Positions 53,345 to 62,754 of a stretch of 64,000 nucleotides of DNA are shown one piece after another. Below the pieces are notes generated by a model that saw only the letters and a list, made by a program, of their open reading frames with translations, was not told the DNA's origin and did not search any database. Source of the stretch: Emticicia oligotrophica DSM 17448 (GTDB lineage: Bacteria > Bacteroidota > Bacteroidia > Cytophagales > Spirosomataceae); contig NC_018748.1 in assembly GCF_000263195.1 (NCBI RefSeq), forward strand, positions 4,216,001 through 4,280,000. Direction: 5' to 3'. Every line of letters begins with the position of its first letter. Position 1 is the first letter of the stretch. The translations under genes and the position numbers were made by a program.

Positions 53345-54358
53345 GTGAAAATTTATAAAAAGGAAGGGGCAATTACTAAAATTAACAACTTAACTTCTAC
53401 ATCCACACCGTTTTTAATATTAACTGATTTTGAAGGAAATCGTAGTATTATTAAAAGATTAGATAAGGTTGATGTAAGTGATATAAAATATAAATTTGGA
53501 GAAGTTTCAAATTTTAACTTTAGCACAAACTATAATAGATTCAATGGAATTGAGAAAAAGTGCATTGATTTTGAATTGTATCAGAAGGCTTTTGATGTAG
53601 TAATCTCTAATATTAAAGAGGGAAACTCATTTTTGACAAATCTTACTTGTGCATCTCGCATAAAAACAAATCTAAGTTTAGAGGAAATCTTTATTATAAG
53701 TAATGCTAAGTTTAAAATTTGGGTCAAGGGATTTGAGCATTTTAATGAATTTGTTTGTTTCTCACCCGAAATTTTTGTTAAAATTAATACAGAAGGCATT
53801 ATTTCGTCTTTTCCAATGAAAGGAACAATTGATGCAAAAATTGAAAATGCCGAAAGCGTGATTTTAGAGGATGAAAAAGAATTTTTTGAACATACCACCA
53901 TCGTTGACTTAATAAGAAACGACATTAGTAAAATTGCAGAAAAGGTGTGGGTTGAAAAGTTTCGGTATATTGATAAAATAAAGACGTTAGAAGGTGAATT
54001 ACTGCAAGTTAGTTCACAAGTTTGTGGTAAATTAGACCCTTTTTGGAAAAATAAATTTGGTGATATACTTTTTTCAATGCTTCCTGCTGGTTCTATTTCT
54101 GGAGCTCCGAAAGATAAAACCGTAGAAATTATCAAAAAAGCTGAAAAATATACTTATAATGGCCTAAATAGAAATTTTTACACAGGTATTTGCGGTATTT
54201 TTGATGGTGAAACTTTTAATTCAAGTGTAATGATTCGTTTCATTGAAAATACCCCTCAAGGTTTATTTTACAAGAGCGGTGGTGGAATTACTGCGAAAAG
54301 TATGGTAGAAAAAGAATACCAAGAAATGATTCAAAAAATATATGTCCCTACTATTTGA
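53345..54358 (+). CDS. pabB: Aminodeoxychorismate synthase component I (PabB-like)
   Basis: Chorismate-utilising enzyme of 337 residues that aminates chorismate on the way to p-aminobenzoate. The start is a GTG (53345); no ATG lies near. Signatures of the chorismate-binding domain: FLTNLTCASRI, FPMKGTIDA with the PabB-type catalytic Lys, EHTTIVDLIRNDISKIA, MLPAGSISGAPKDKTVEII, and the C-terminal YKSGGGITAKSMVEKEYQEM. The N-terminal tryptophan-site half is short. No glutamine amidotransferase (PabA) gene is in the window. Overlaps the lyase-like gene by 17 bp. A TAAATTTG -7-like site lies at 53284-53291. Confidence 0.9.
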   Translation: MKIYKKEGAITKINNLTSTSTPFLILTDFEGNRSIIKRLDKVDVSDIKYKFGEVSNFNFSTNYNRFNGIEKKCIDFELYQKAFDVVISNIKEGNSFLTNLTCASRIKTNLSLEEIFIISNAKFKIWVKGFEHFNEFVCFSPEIFVKINTEGIISSFPMKGTIDAKIENAESVILEDEKEFFEHTTIVDLIRNDISKIAEKVWVEKFRYIDKIKTLEGELLQVSSQVCGKLDPFWKNKFGDILFSMLPAGSISGAPKDKTVEIIKKAEKYTYNGLNRNFYTGICGIFDGETFNSSVMIRFIENTPQGLFYKSGGGITAKSMVEKEYQEMIQKIYVPTI

Positions 54359-54956
54359 AACAATCAAATGCCAAAATCGGCGTTTGGCTAACATTGATTA
54401 TCACAATGAAAGAGCAATTCGCTCATTAAAAAAAGTATTTGGGATTGATAAGAAAATTGATTTTGCTGAAACTGTTGAAATTCCAGATTGGGTAGGAGAG
54501 GGGTTATATCGTTGTAGAGTGAGTTATGATGAGGAAATTAGTAAAGTTGAATTTTTTAGTTATCAATATAAAGTACATAGATTGATAAAGTTAGTTGAAA
54601 ATCCTGCTATTGAATATCCTTTAAAATATGAAGACCGAAGTGTATTTCATAAATTACTAAGTGAAAATGAAGGTTTTGATGAAGTGATTATTATAAAGAA
54701 TGATTGCTTGACTGATACGACTTACACTAATTTGGCATTTTTTGATGGAGTTAAATGGTTTACGCCAAGTACATATTTACTTGAAGGAACCCAAAGGACG
54801 TATTTATTAAATGAGAAGCAAATTGATGAAGAAGAAATTAAAGTAAAAGATTTGACTAAATTTAAACGAATTGCCCTTATCAATGCCATGAGGGGACTTA
54901 GTTTGAATTTTCCCTTTGAATTGACCCAAAATATTATCTCGATAAAAAATTCTTAA
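54342..54956 (+). CDS. pabC: Class IV aminotransferase-like, probable aminodeoxychorismate lyase
   Basis: PLP-fold-type-IV protein of 204 residues, shorter than typical PabC (about 270). Features: SLLFETIKCQNRRLANIDYHNERAIRSLKKVFG (family N-terminus), YPLKYEDRS with the likely PLP-lysine, GFDEVIIIKNDCLTDTTYTNLAFFDG and GTQRTYLL. Such short forms are found next to PabB in Bacteroidota. It would eliminate pyruvate from aminodeoxychorismate to give p-aminobenzoate. It overlaps pabB by 17 bp and precedes a monooxygenase gene by 2 bp. Confidence 0.82.
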   Translation: MSLLFETIKCQNRRLANIDYHNERAIRSLKKVFGIDKKIDFAETVEIPDWVGEGLYRCRVSYDEEISKVEFFSYQYKVHRLIKLVENPAIEYPLKYEDRSVFHKLLSENEGFDEVIIIKNDCLTDTTYTNLAFFDGVKWFTPSTYLLEGTQRTYLLNEKQIDEEEIKVKDLTKFKRIALINAMRGLSLNFPFELTQNIISIKNS

Positions 54957-54958
54957 TA

Positions 54959-56080
54959 ATGGTTCATAAAAATATAATTATAGGTGCAGGCCCCTCTGGC
55001 TTGGCAATGGCTGGACAGTTTAGCAAAAATGAAGTTCCATATATAATCATTGAAAAATCTACCAACGTTGGTAATGAATGGAGAAATCATTATGACCGTT
55101 TGAAGCTACATACGGATAAGATTTATTCCTCGTTACCATATTTACCATTTCCTGCCGAATATCCAACTTTTGTACCTAAGGCAGAATATATTCAATATCT
55201 AGAATCTTATATTAAGCATTTCAACATCAATCCAATCTACGGAGAAGAAGTACTTGATATTTCAAAAAATAATGAAATTTGGGAGGTTAAAACCCAAAAT
55301 AATACCTTTTTATCCGAAAATGTTGTTGTTGCCACTGGTTATAATCGTGTTCCTAAAATCCCTCATTTTATTAACGATTATCTTTTTGAAGGAGAAAAGA
55401 TTCATTCATGTAAATACAAGAATGGACTTCCTTACAAAGATAAAAAAGTGTTGGTTGTTGGCTATGGAAATTCAGGTGCTGAGATTGCTTTAGACCTGTG
55501 CGAAAGTAAAGCAAAAACCTATGTTTCGATTAGAAATCCAGTAAATATTGTCAAAAGAGAGTTTTTGGGGCGTTCAACGCAAGGACTTGCCATTTTTTTG
55601 ACTCAGTTTGGGAACTCCGTCTATGATTTTATTTCAAACATTTTTAAGAAAATCTCAACTGGTTCTTTAAAGCAGACAGGTATTCCAATTTCTCCATTAG
55701 CACCTTCTGAACAATTACGCAAACAAGGCAAAGTGCCTGTAATTGATGTTGGTACTCTAGAGCAAATAAAACAGAAAAAAATAATGGTAATGCCTGACAT
55801 TCGAGAATTTACGCATGATTCGATAATTTTTGTAAATGGCCAACAAGAGAAATTCGATGCAGTTGTATTAGCAACAGGGTATCATGCTCATCTTGAAAAA
55901 ATTATCAAAAATATTGCTCCAGTTTTGAACGAAAGGGCGTATCCAAAACAAATGTGGTTTGATGAAGAAACTTATAAAGGTTTATATTTTATTGGTTTCA
56001 ATTTACCACTAACCGGAATTTTGCGAGATATTAATATCAGTTCAGAAAAGATATTAGGTAAGATAATGACTCAAGGATAA
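54959..56080 (+). CDS. FAD/NADPH-dependent flavin monooxygenase (FMO/YUCCA-like)
   Basis: Soluble flavoenzyme of 373 residues. FAD-binding GAGPSGLAMAG at the N-terminus, the EKSTNVGNEWRNHYDRLKLHT segment typical of class B/YUCCA-type monooxygenases, a second NADPH-binding VVGYGNSGAEIALDL at about 170, and the late VVLATGYHAHLEK. It would insert oxygen into a soft nucleophile such as an amine or into an alpha-keto acid. The ATG lies 2 bp after the pabC-like stop, so the enzyme is made together with PABA-synthesis enzymes. Its substrate is unknown; an aromatic amine is one possibility. Confidence 0.88.
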   Translation: MVHKNIIIGAGPSGLAMAGQFSKNEVPYIIIEKSTNVGNEWRNHYDRLKLHTDKIYSSLPYLPFPAEYPTFVPKAEYIQYLESYIKHFNINPIYGEEVLDISKNNEIWEVKTQNNTFLSENVVVATGYNRVPKIPHFINDYLFEGEKIHSCKYKNGLPYKDKKVLVVGYGNSGAEIALDLCESKAKTYVSIRNPVNIVKREFLGRSTQGLAIFLTQFGNSVYDFISNIFKKISTGSLKQTGIPISPLAPSEQLRKQGKVPVIDVGTLEQIKQKKIMVMPDIREFTHDSIIFVNGQQEKFDAVVLATGYHAHLEKIIKNIAPVLNERAYPKQMWFDEETYKGLYFIGFNLPLTGILRDINISSEKILGKIMTQG

Positions 56081-56241
56081 GAGAGACTAAATATTTATTA
56101 TTGTATGATTTACAAATAAATTAATTTTAAGTAAAATAGGTTACTTAAAATTAAATAATATCTATTTTAGAAGGTTTACTAGGTAATTTGTTGGTTCATA
56201 CGTCATTAAATTCAGTATTGATGAAGTTTTCAAGCAATACA

Positions 56242-56289
56242 AGCAAACTTGACTTTGTTCAAGCAATTTATATCAAAGTCAAGTTTGCT
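56242..56289. repeat. Perfect 16-bp inverted repeat between convergent genes
   Basis: AGCAAACTTGACTTTG / CAAAGTCAAGTTTGCT, 16-nt loop. No T run on either strand. A direct repeat TTCAAGCAAT occurs beside the left arm (near 56229) and in the loop (56258-56267). It lies in the 288-bp gap between the monooxygenase and PQQ-dehydrogenase stops. Confidence 0.6.
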
Positions 56290-56368
56290 AACTGAAATTC
56301 ACTCATTAATTATATTCACAGGGTTGCATTAATCACTATTAGTAAAGTTTTATGAGAATTAGTGAGTC

Positions 56369-58471
56369 TTACGGTAGGGCAAATGCTACATATTTATTCC
56401 CTTTCGGAGTTCCTAGTTTAGTTCCACCACAAGCAATTACTACATATTGTTTACCATTTATTTGATAGGTAGAAGGTGTTGCAAAGCCTGCCGCAGGAAG
56501 TTTAGTTTCCCAAAGAATTTTTCCATTATTTTTATTAAAAGCCCTAAAAAATCCATCTTTTGTGGCAGCGATAAATATTAAACCGCTAGCAGTAACTACT
56601 GGACCTCCATAATTTTCAACGCCAGTATTTTTTATTCCTTTCTGTTCTAAAGCAGGTTCGTTACCAAAAGGAATTCTCCATAAATATTCTCCAGTGTTTA
56701 GATTAATGGCACTAAAAGAGCCCCATGGAGGCGTGATTGCTGGTAAACCATTACTATCTAAAAACTTATTGTAGCCTGTGCTTCTAAATGGTAAAAATAC
56801 CTTCTTTGTTGATTTTGAATCTGAAACAACTTCCTTTTTTTCTTCTCCGAATAAAAAGGATACGATTGCTTGCTTTTCAGATGCCGTAAGTGTTGTAAAT
56901 CCGGGCATCATACCTTTTCCATTGCTAATAATATTATTCACAAAGGCTTTATCTCTTTTTTTATTGATATCAATTAATGAAGGATAATTTGATTTAGGGT
57001 TTCCTTTTCTATCAATTCCGTGGCAACTCACACAAGTTGTTGTATAAAGTTTTTCTCCAGCACTGAGTTGAGCAAGGGCATCTTCTTTAGGCGTTTCAAC
57101 CATGGTTTGTATCCATGCCATTTCATTAGCATTTACATACAAAATTCCTTCTGGGTCTGCGGCGGCACCTCCCCATTCTGCTCCACCGTCATATCCAGGG
57201 AAAATCACTGTTCCCTCTTTGCTACCAGGATGGTAAAGTGCAGTTTTATACTTTCTGAAATTCTTTATTAGTTCTTCTCTATTTTCAGCATAAGGGCTAA
57301 TATCTTTTTCAGTAAGCGTATTAGATTGCCTTGCAAATGGTGCTGGTTTGCTTGGAATGGGTTGTGTAGGCCATGCAAGTTCTCCCAAAAGTGATGATTT
57401 GGGTACTGGAACCTCTTTTACAGGGAAAATGGGTTTTCCAGTTACTCTATCAAACACAAAAACATATCCTTGTTTAGTAACTTGAGCCACCACATCAATC
57501 TTTTTTCCGTTCTGATTAATGGTCATTAAATTGGGTGGTGCAGGTAAATCTCTATCCCAAATATCGTGATGAGTAGTTTGGAAATGCCAAATTCTTTTTC
57601 CAGTGCGAGCATCGAGTGCTAATAAACAGTTAGCAAAAAGATTTTTACCATTTCTATTTCCACCATAAAAGTCATAACCAGCAGACCCAGTAGGAACAAA
57701 GATTATTCCTCTTTTACGGTCAACTGCCATACCAGCCCAATTATTAGCAGCACCTGTATATTCATTTTTATAGGCATCTTTAGGGAAGGTTTCATAGCCA
57801 AATTCATTTGGATAGGGGATTGTGTGGAAAGTCCAAACTAATTTTCCAGTTTTAACATCAAAAGCTCTAATATCACCGGGAGCTGCATCTTCTCCTTCAG
57901 ATAGGCGAACAGGCATCACAATTAAATCCTCAAAGACTGTTCCTGGAGTATTTGAGATGATAAATTTATTTTGAGCAATTGGTGGAAGGCCAGTATGTAA
58001 ATCTACTTTGCCCTCATTTCCGAAACTCTTAATTGGTTTGCCGTTTTTTGCATCTAAAGCCCAAAGGTTGGGTCCAACGGTGTATAATATTCTTTTTTCA
58101 ATACCATTTGACCAATAACTAACTCCTCTACTTGTACTCGCCCAATTTTTTAGAGGGTCTCCAAATCGCCAAATCTCTTTGCCAGTTGCTGCATCCAAAG
58201 CAAAAGCTTGAACAGAAGCGGTAACGCCATACAGAATTCCATCAACAATAATCGGATTTACTTGCATTTGCCCTGAATCAGGAGTAGTGTAAGTCCATGC
58301 AATTTTTAATTGATTTACGTTTTCAGGCGTGATTTGGGTGAGTTTTGAATAATGATTGCGGTCTGCTCCACCTAAATACTCAGGCCAATCTTCATGTTCA
58401 TTTGAAAAAAACGTAAAAGAAGAAATGAAGCCGAGTATTGCTGAAAGGCAAATGATTAATTTAATTTTCAT
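56369..58471 (-). CDS. PQQ-dependent dehydrogenase with inserted cytochrome c domain
   Basis: Periplasmic quinoprotein of 700 residues with an N-terminal signal (MKIKLIICLSAILGFISSFTF). It is an eight-bladed PQQ propeller (WPEYLGGADRNHYSKLTQITPENVNQLKIAWTY; repeated AxDxxTGKxxW blades). A c-type cytochrome is inserted between late blades, with the haem site CVSCHG at about 480 and the Met ligand region GKGMMPGF about 40 residues later; the propeller then resumes. This is the membrane-bound glucose-dehydrogenase-like group, feeding electrons to the respiratory chain; the sugar or alcohol substrate is not assignable. PQQ synthesis genes are not in the window. It follows the large unknown gene by 36 bp. 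Confidence 0.93.
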   Translation of the reverse strand: MKIKLIICLSAILGFISSFTFFSNEHEDWPEYLGGADRNHYSKLTQITPENVNQLKIAWTYTTPDSGQMQVNPIIVDGILYGVTASVQAFALDAATGKEIWRFGDPLKNWASTSRGVSYWSNGIEKRILYTVGPNLWALDAKNGKPIKSFGNEGKVDLHTGLPPIAQNKFIISNTPGTVFEDLIVMPVRLSEGEDAAPGDIRAFDVKTGKLVWTFHTIPYPNEFGYETFPKDAYKNEYTGAANNWAGMAVDRKRGIIFVPTGSAGYDFYGGNRNGKNLFANCLLALDARTGKRIWHFQTTHHDIWDRDLPAPPNLMTINQNGKKIDVVAQVTKQGYVFVFDRVTGKPIFPVKEVPVPKSSLLGELAWPTQPIPSKPAPFARQSNTLTEKDISPYAENREELIKNFRKYKTALYHPGSKEGTVIFPGYDGGAEWGGAAADPEGILYVNANEMAWIQTMVETPKEDALAQLSAGEKLYTTTCVSCHGIDRKGNPKSNYPSLIDINKKRDKAFVNNIISNGKGMMPGFTTLTASEKQAIVSFLFGEEKKEVVSDSKSTKKVFLPFRSTGYNKFLDSNGLPAITPPWGSFSAINLNTGEYLWRIPFGNEPALEQKGIKNTGVENYGGPVVTASGLIFIAATKDGFFRAFNKNNGKILWETKLPAAGFATPSTYQINGKQYVVIACGGTKLGTPKGNKYVAFALP

Positions 58472-58507
58472 TTTTTTCTAGGTTGAATTGTTGTACTAAA
58501 ATCTCAA

Positions 58508-61500
58508 TTATTTTTCATGATTTTCATCAATTTCAGAATCAAAGCCTTCAGAATATACTTCAAAAATATCTGGAAACTTGTTTTTCATCCATCTATGTTG
58601 TTTCGTATTTAAAAAAATGTATTTCGGTCCAGCAGTATCATCATATTCATCTTCTTCCATGTAAATTGTATAAAAAAGTCCATCGACATTATTTTCTGCT
58701 AAAGCTTTGTTTATCAGTTGGATAAGTTTATTGGTATCAAAATTAAATAATTCAAACGCTATTTTGTTTTTTCTTTCTTTAGGTTTCTTCAATCCATTTA
58801 CAAATTGTTTTTCACTATAAAGTTTACCATTGGGCATTTTGAAACTATACGTGAATATTCTATCAGAATAATTACTTTTTTTAAGCATTTTGCTAAAATT
58901 ATCCTCAATTTTTATTGGACTAAAACCAAACCTCGAAATCTTACTGAGGGTATCCATACAAGATTTGAATACATTTTTATAACTGTCAATTCCCCAAATT
59001 TCACATTGACCAATCACATCTTTTAAGTTTTCAAAAATGCTCAAATCGCTTGGCGGGAATTGACGGATTTTCAGAATATAAGATTCTTTTTGATTTTGAG
59101 TGATTTTTGGGATTAGTTCTAAATCTACAATTTCATCTAATAAAGACTTTAGGCTATCCCTACTAAACTTTCGATTATACATCGAAAAGTCCACAAAATT
59201 ATTAGGTAATGCCTCTTCTACAATATTTGCTTGGGTACTATCAAATAACACGAAAGAAAGTTTTGGACTATGATAATCACAAACAATTACAAGTCTATTC
59301 GGAGAGTTGATATCAGTTAAATAATCATTAATTATTTTAAATTGAGTTTCGCTAATTGATGGAAAATAGTTAGAGTCTAGCTTATTTAGAGAATCTAAGC
59401 TGCTTTTTACGGAGTTTTCCAAAGAGACAAAAAGCCTTTCTTGATATTGTTGACCATTGATATTTAAGGACACCAAATAATTCGCTTGATTACTGTCTTT
59501 GTTTTCTTTTTGGTAAGATAAATTAGTAAATTCAGTATTAGGTAATATTGATTTCGAAAGTTTAGAAAGGATATAATTATAAAGTTCAGTATCTGATTTT
59601 TTGGTTAATTCATTCATATCAATTACCACCACTTGATTACTTTCTTTCAATATGTCGGATGGCTCTTTGCTATTTTTTAAATCAAAATTCATCTGTTCAA
59701 CGACCATCTTTTCACGTTTGAGGGCACCTGCAAGTGTTTCAACATTAAAATTAGCTATTTGTTGTTTGTATTCACCATAGGCCGAATTCGGAATCTTTTC
59801 TTCTAATATTTCAGGGTAGTAAGTTTTGATAAAAGCGTAATTTTTATCAGTCAAATAAACATAAACAGAAGTATTTTTATTTAACGAAAAAGTAGAATTT
59901 GAGTTTGTAATTGTATAAAATTTCCCATCAATCTTTGAATCCTCCAAAGATTGGTTAACCAAGTTTAACCAGTCAGTTTTATTGAAACTGATAGATTTGT
60001 AGCTTTCTAAGAGTTTTTGTTGCTGAAGGTTCAGTTCTTCTGAATCGTTTATTTCTAATTTAGGTAATTCTTGATGGTTTTCGTATTTGACGCCTTTAAA
60101 CTTAAATCCATATTTTAGTAGACGGTCTTTTTTGTTTCCTTTTGGAATTTCTGAACTAAAATTATCCGTTATTTTTTCTGGTTTAAATACGTCATTTGAA
60201 ATCCTTGATAATTCGGCAATAAAATTTTTAAAAATTACAATTTGGTCAATTTCTTTCTGTAGATTAAAGTTAATTGTGGTTGAATTTTCAGGAAAACCAA
60301 TGAATAAGCTTCGTTTTAGATTTTTTGAAAGCTTGGGTTCAAGTCGTATTTCATTGATTATTTTTTCAATTTTACTCGGTTCTGGTTGTATAACCAAACC
60401 ATTTTTTTGCCAGACATTAATGATTGCATAAATACTATCTCTACTATTTTTGGCTGAAAAATCAAGTTCGATATTACTCAATTTCCCCAAAAATTCATTG
60501 ATACCATTCTTTTGAGTGAAGATTTTAAACTGAGTGCTGTCAATAAGTATAATTGCCTTTCGTTTTTCAATTCTACTAATAAAAGGATTATACTCATTAT
60601 TCACCACAAAAACTCTTTTTGCTGAGTGTTGGTCAATTAAATAATCATTTATTGACTGAAAATCCTTGTTTGTGAGTCCACTTACGAAGGAGAAAACATG
60701 AATGTAAGTGTTAATAATAGATGAATCTATATCAAGTTCTGGAGGAATACTTTTTCGTATTGTATTAAGAAGGGTAAAGTTGGTATTGGCTTTTTGAGAA
60801 TACGATGAGCCATTGATATTGAAGCTTAAACGGTAGTTTTTTTTGTCCTTGCCCAATGCACTAGCCATTGGAAGTGACTCTACCAAAAGGTCATCTTGAC
60901 TTTCATTGGTTTTTACTTCTTCAAGTTTAAAATTTTGAAAATTAAGGCTTGGCAATAACTTTTCTTTAATTTGCGTGAAGAGTTGTAGGTAAATTTCTTC
61001 TCTTGTTAAGTTTGGAGCTTCGTTTGAAACCAAGATTACATTTTTGCAAGAAGAAAGAATATCAATGTTACTTTTTAACTCAAATGTTTGATAAGATTGA
61101 CTAATTTTCTCTGCATCTTCTTTTTCTAATAAACCCTTTTCTTGTAAATTATTAATGAATTTTAATTGTTCGTTTTTTAACGATTCGTAATTTTCATAAA
61201 AATAGTTTTGTTTGGCGGCATAAATAAAAAATCCGAAGTCTTTAATTAACTTTATCTGGTCTTTTTCTAACCATTTTATTAGGTCTTTATATACATTTTC
61301 ATTAATTAGGCCTATGTTTTTTAATTCATTGGCCATCAAAGTATAGCTTTCCTTTGATACTTTGAGGTTTTGCGAAAGTCCGATAAATGTCAGTGGATTA
61401 TTTACGTTTATATTTCCTTCAATTTCGGTTTTAAAGAACATCCTTTCTCCCAACATTTTTTCAGCTCTTTCTTTGATTTGTATCATTTCATCGGCTGAAG

Positions 61501-61798
61501 AACCAACATTTCTCAGTAATTCAAAAATGCCAATAAATCCTAAAATACCTGTATTTGATTTAATAAGTGAGTCAGGAAGGTTTCTAATGCCCGCCAACTG
61601 AGAATTGTAAATTCTTTGGTTCAACATTTTATCTTCATTATTGACTACTTTTAAAAAAGCATCTTTTCCAAATTCACTAATGAATTGTTTTTCTTGAAGA
61701 TTATTCAGAATATTTTCTAACTGTTGATTGGTAAGTTTTTGAGCGAAAGTAAAATTTGTAGTTAGTAAGATAAAAAGTAGTGAGAATATTCTGTTCAT
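58508..61798 (-). CDS. Large secreted protein of unknown function with internal duplication
   Basis: Exported protein of 1096 residues; signal peptide MNRIFSLLFILLTTNFTFAQ. I do not recognise a family. The N-terminal 240 residues are helical with a repeated NNLQEKxxI/L element (32 and 216). Two homologous halves follow, about 244-664 and 716-1079; anchors are NYRLSFNING versus NYLVSLNING, FQSINDYLIDQHSAKR versus FKIINDYLTDINSPNR, LIDSTQ versus LFDSTQ, SLEDSKIDGKFYTI versus ALAENNVDGLFYTI, and VYLTDKNYAFIKTYYPEI versus IFLNTKQHRWMKNKFPDI. No catalytic motif is evident. It is co-directional with the PQQ dehydrogenase 36 bp downstream. A TATTTTTG -7-like site lies at 61818-61825 (minus). Confidence 0.88.
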   Translation of the reverse strand: MNRIFSLLFILLTTNFTFAQKLTNQQLENILNNLQEKQFISEFGKDAFLKVVNNEDKMLNQRIYNSQLAGIRNLPDSLIKSNTGILGFIGIFELLRNVGSSADEMIQIKERAEKMLGERMFFKTEIEGNINVNNPLTFIGLSQNLKVSKESYTLMANELKNIGLINENVYKDLIKWLEKDQIKLIKDFGFFIYAAKQNYFYENYESLKNEQLKFINNLQEKGLLEKEDAEKISQSYQTFELKSNIDILSSCKNVILVSNEAPNLTREEIYLQLFTQIKEKLLPSLNFQNFKLEEVKTNESQDDLLVESLPMASALGKDKKNYRLSFNINGSSYSQKANTNFTLLNTIRKSIPPELDIDSSIINTYIHVFSFVSGLTNKDFQSINDYLIDQHSAKRVFVVNNEYNPFISRIEKRKAIILIDSTQFKIFTQKNGINEFLGKLSNIELDFSAKNSRDSIYAIINVWQKNGLVIQPEPSKIEKIINEIRLEPKLSKNLKRSLFIGFPENSTTINFNLQKEIDQIVIFKNFIAELSRISNDVFKPEKITDNFSSEIPKGNKKDRLLKYGFKFKGVKYENHQELPKLEINDSEELNLQQQKLLESYKSISFNKTDWLNLVNQSLEDSKIDGKFYTITNSNSTFSLNKNTSVYVYLTDKNYAFIKTYYPEILEEKIPNSAYGEYKQQIANFNVETLAGALKREKMVVEQMNFDLKNSKEPSDILKESNQVVVIDMNELTKKSDTELYNYILSKLSKSILPNTEFTNLSYQKENKDSNQANYLVSLNINGQQYQERLFVSLENSVKSSLDSLNKLDSNYFPSISETQFKIINDYLTDINSPNRLVIVCDYHSPKLSFVLFDSTQANIVEEALPNNFVDFSMYNRKFSRDSLKSLLDEIVDLELIPKITQNQKESYILKIRQFPPSDLSIFENLKDVIGQCEIWGIDSYKNVFKSCMDTLSKISRFGFSPIKIEDNFSKMLKKSNYSDRIFTYSFKMPNGKLYSEKQFVNGLKKPKERKNKIAFELFNFDTNKLIQLINKALAENNVDGLFYTIYMEEDEYDDTAGPKYIFLNTKQHRWMKNKFPDIFEVYSEGFDSEIDENHEK

Positions 61799-61864
61799 TT
61801 TTCGTATGTTTTAATACCAAAAATAGATGAGTAATTCTAAATAACCTACTTTTAACAACATAAA

Positions 61865-61891
61865 AAAATCGCCATTAACAATAGCGATTTT
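61865..61891 (-). terminator. Orphan terminator-like hairpin
   Basis: AAAATCGC / GCGATTTT, 8-bp stem with an 11-nt loop, and a T-rich tail on the minus strand. No intact minus-strand gene ends upstream of it, which suggests a lost or very short gene. Confidence 0.5.
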
Positions 61892-61914
61892 TAAGTCTTT
61901 ATACACGATGATTC

Positions 61915-62214
61915 TTACTCTGTGACATTAAGACGTATCTTTTTTGCCTTTAGAGTCAATAATAAATTCTTGTTTTTTTCTAATTAATAAGCATTGTTTC
62001 TATTCAATTTTACTTTTAAGGTAATATATTCAAGATATTGCTCGCCTAAATGAGATTTTATCTCTAGAACTATTGGACTAGCCCAATGAATGAATACTTT
62101 GGTTTGGGTTTAAGTTTTTTAACTAAATTTTTGCTTCAGAAATGATTCGATAAGTTGTTTTGGGTTCATTTCTTTTAAAACCAGCACATCTACTGAAATT
62201 ATTAATATTTCATT
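61915..62214 (-). pseudogene. Possible remnant of a minus-strand gene
   Basis: One minus-strand frame reads as protein-like segments separated by three in-frame stops: VDVLVLKEMNPKQLIESFL near the start, then VFIHWASPIVLEIKSHLGEQ and YLEYITLKVKLNRNNAY, and last LTLKAKKIRLNVTE. It ends 24 bp before a terminator-like hairpin. No family is recognised. In DNA this AT-rich such a run could also arise by chance, so the call is tentative. Confidence 0.22.
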
Positions 62215-62649
62215 TCAGTGAATTTATGGTTTGTGTTCTTAACTGTACCAAATCTTATGCCAAAAAAATTATTTAGCGGTATCAAATTTTGAAAAGGCAA
62301 AGTGAAAGTAGGTAAATACTCAAAATATTACCGAAACAATTTGATGGTCTAAAGAAGGTAAATTTAAATAAGATGATTAAGACTTCTACTAAAAAGGAAT
62401 CAAACTCACAAAATCACATTAAAATTCAGTGGTTTTATGATTAACAAAATTTAAAATAACATTCAAGCCTAATTAAAGATTGCCATTAAACATATACAAG
62501 CTAAAATTAATAATGAAATTATTTTTTTTGTTTTTGATGATAATAAAGGATTTTGATTTGGTGAAATTTGAGTAGAGTAATTTTTCATTTTGGGTAACGG
62601 TAACGGTTATAGGAAAGATATTTTTTACTGTAAATTTATGTACAATTCT

Positions 62650-62679
62650 ATAAACTTTCAAAATGTTTTGAAAGTTTAT
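62650..62679. repeat. Perfect 14-bp palindrome upstream of hisG
   Basis: ATAAACTTTCAAAA / TTTTGAAAGTTTAT with a TG centre, about 45 bp upstream of the hisG -33 box. It could be an operator, or a hairpin in an upstream transcript. Confidence 0.5.
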
Positions 62680-62722
62680 TCTTTACAAAAAGAGATAATT
62701 ATAAACTTAAACCAATTATTAT

Positions 62723-62754
62723 TTTGTCATTGCCACACGATTAAGTTAATTTTG
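62723..62754 (+). promoter_or_regulatory. hisG promoter
   Basis: TTTG, 20 bp, TAATTTTG: full Bacteroidota consensus at ideal spacing, giving a leader of about 23 nt before the hisG ATG. The leader is too short for a classical his attenuator. Confidence 0.65.

Noticed and set aside
53581-54135. 184-codon open frame antisense to pabB
   Set aside because: pabB has complete family motifs; the antisense frame has Ser/Phe/Ile-rich composition typical of shadows.
62473-62661. 62-codon minus-strand and 63-codon plus-strand (62590-62781) frames before hisG
   Set aside because: Both are Asn/Lys/Phe/Ile-rich as expected from AT-rich spacer, have no recognisable motif, and overlap the palindrome and promoter.
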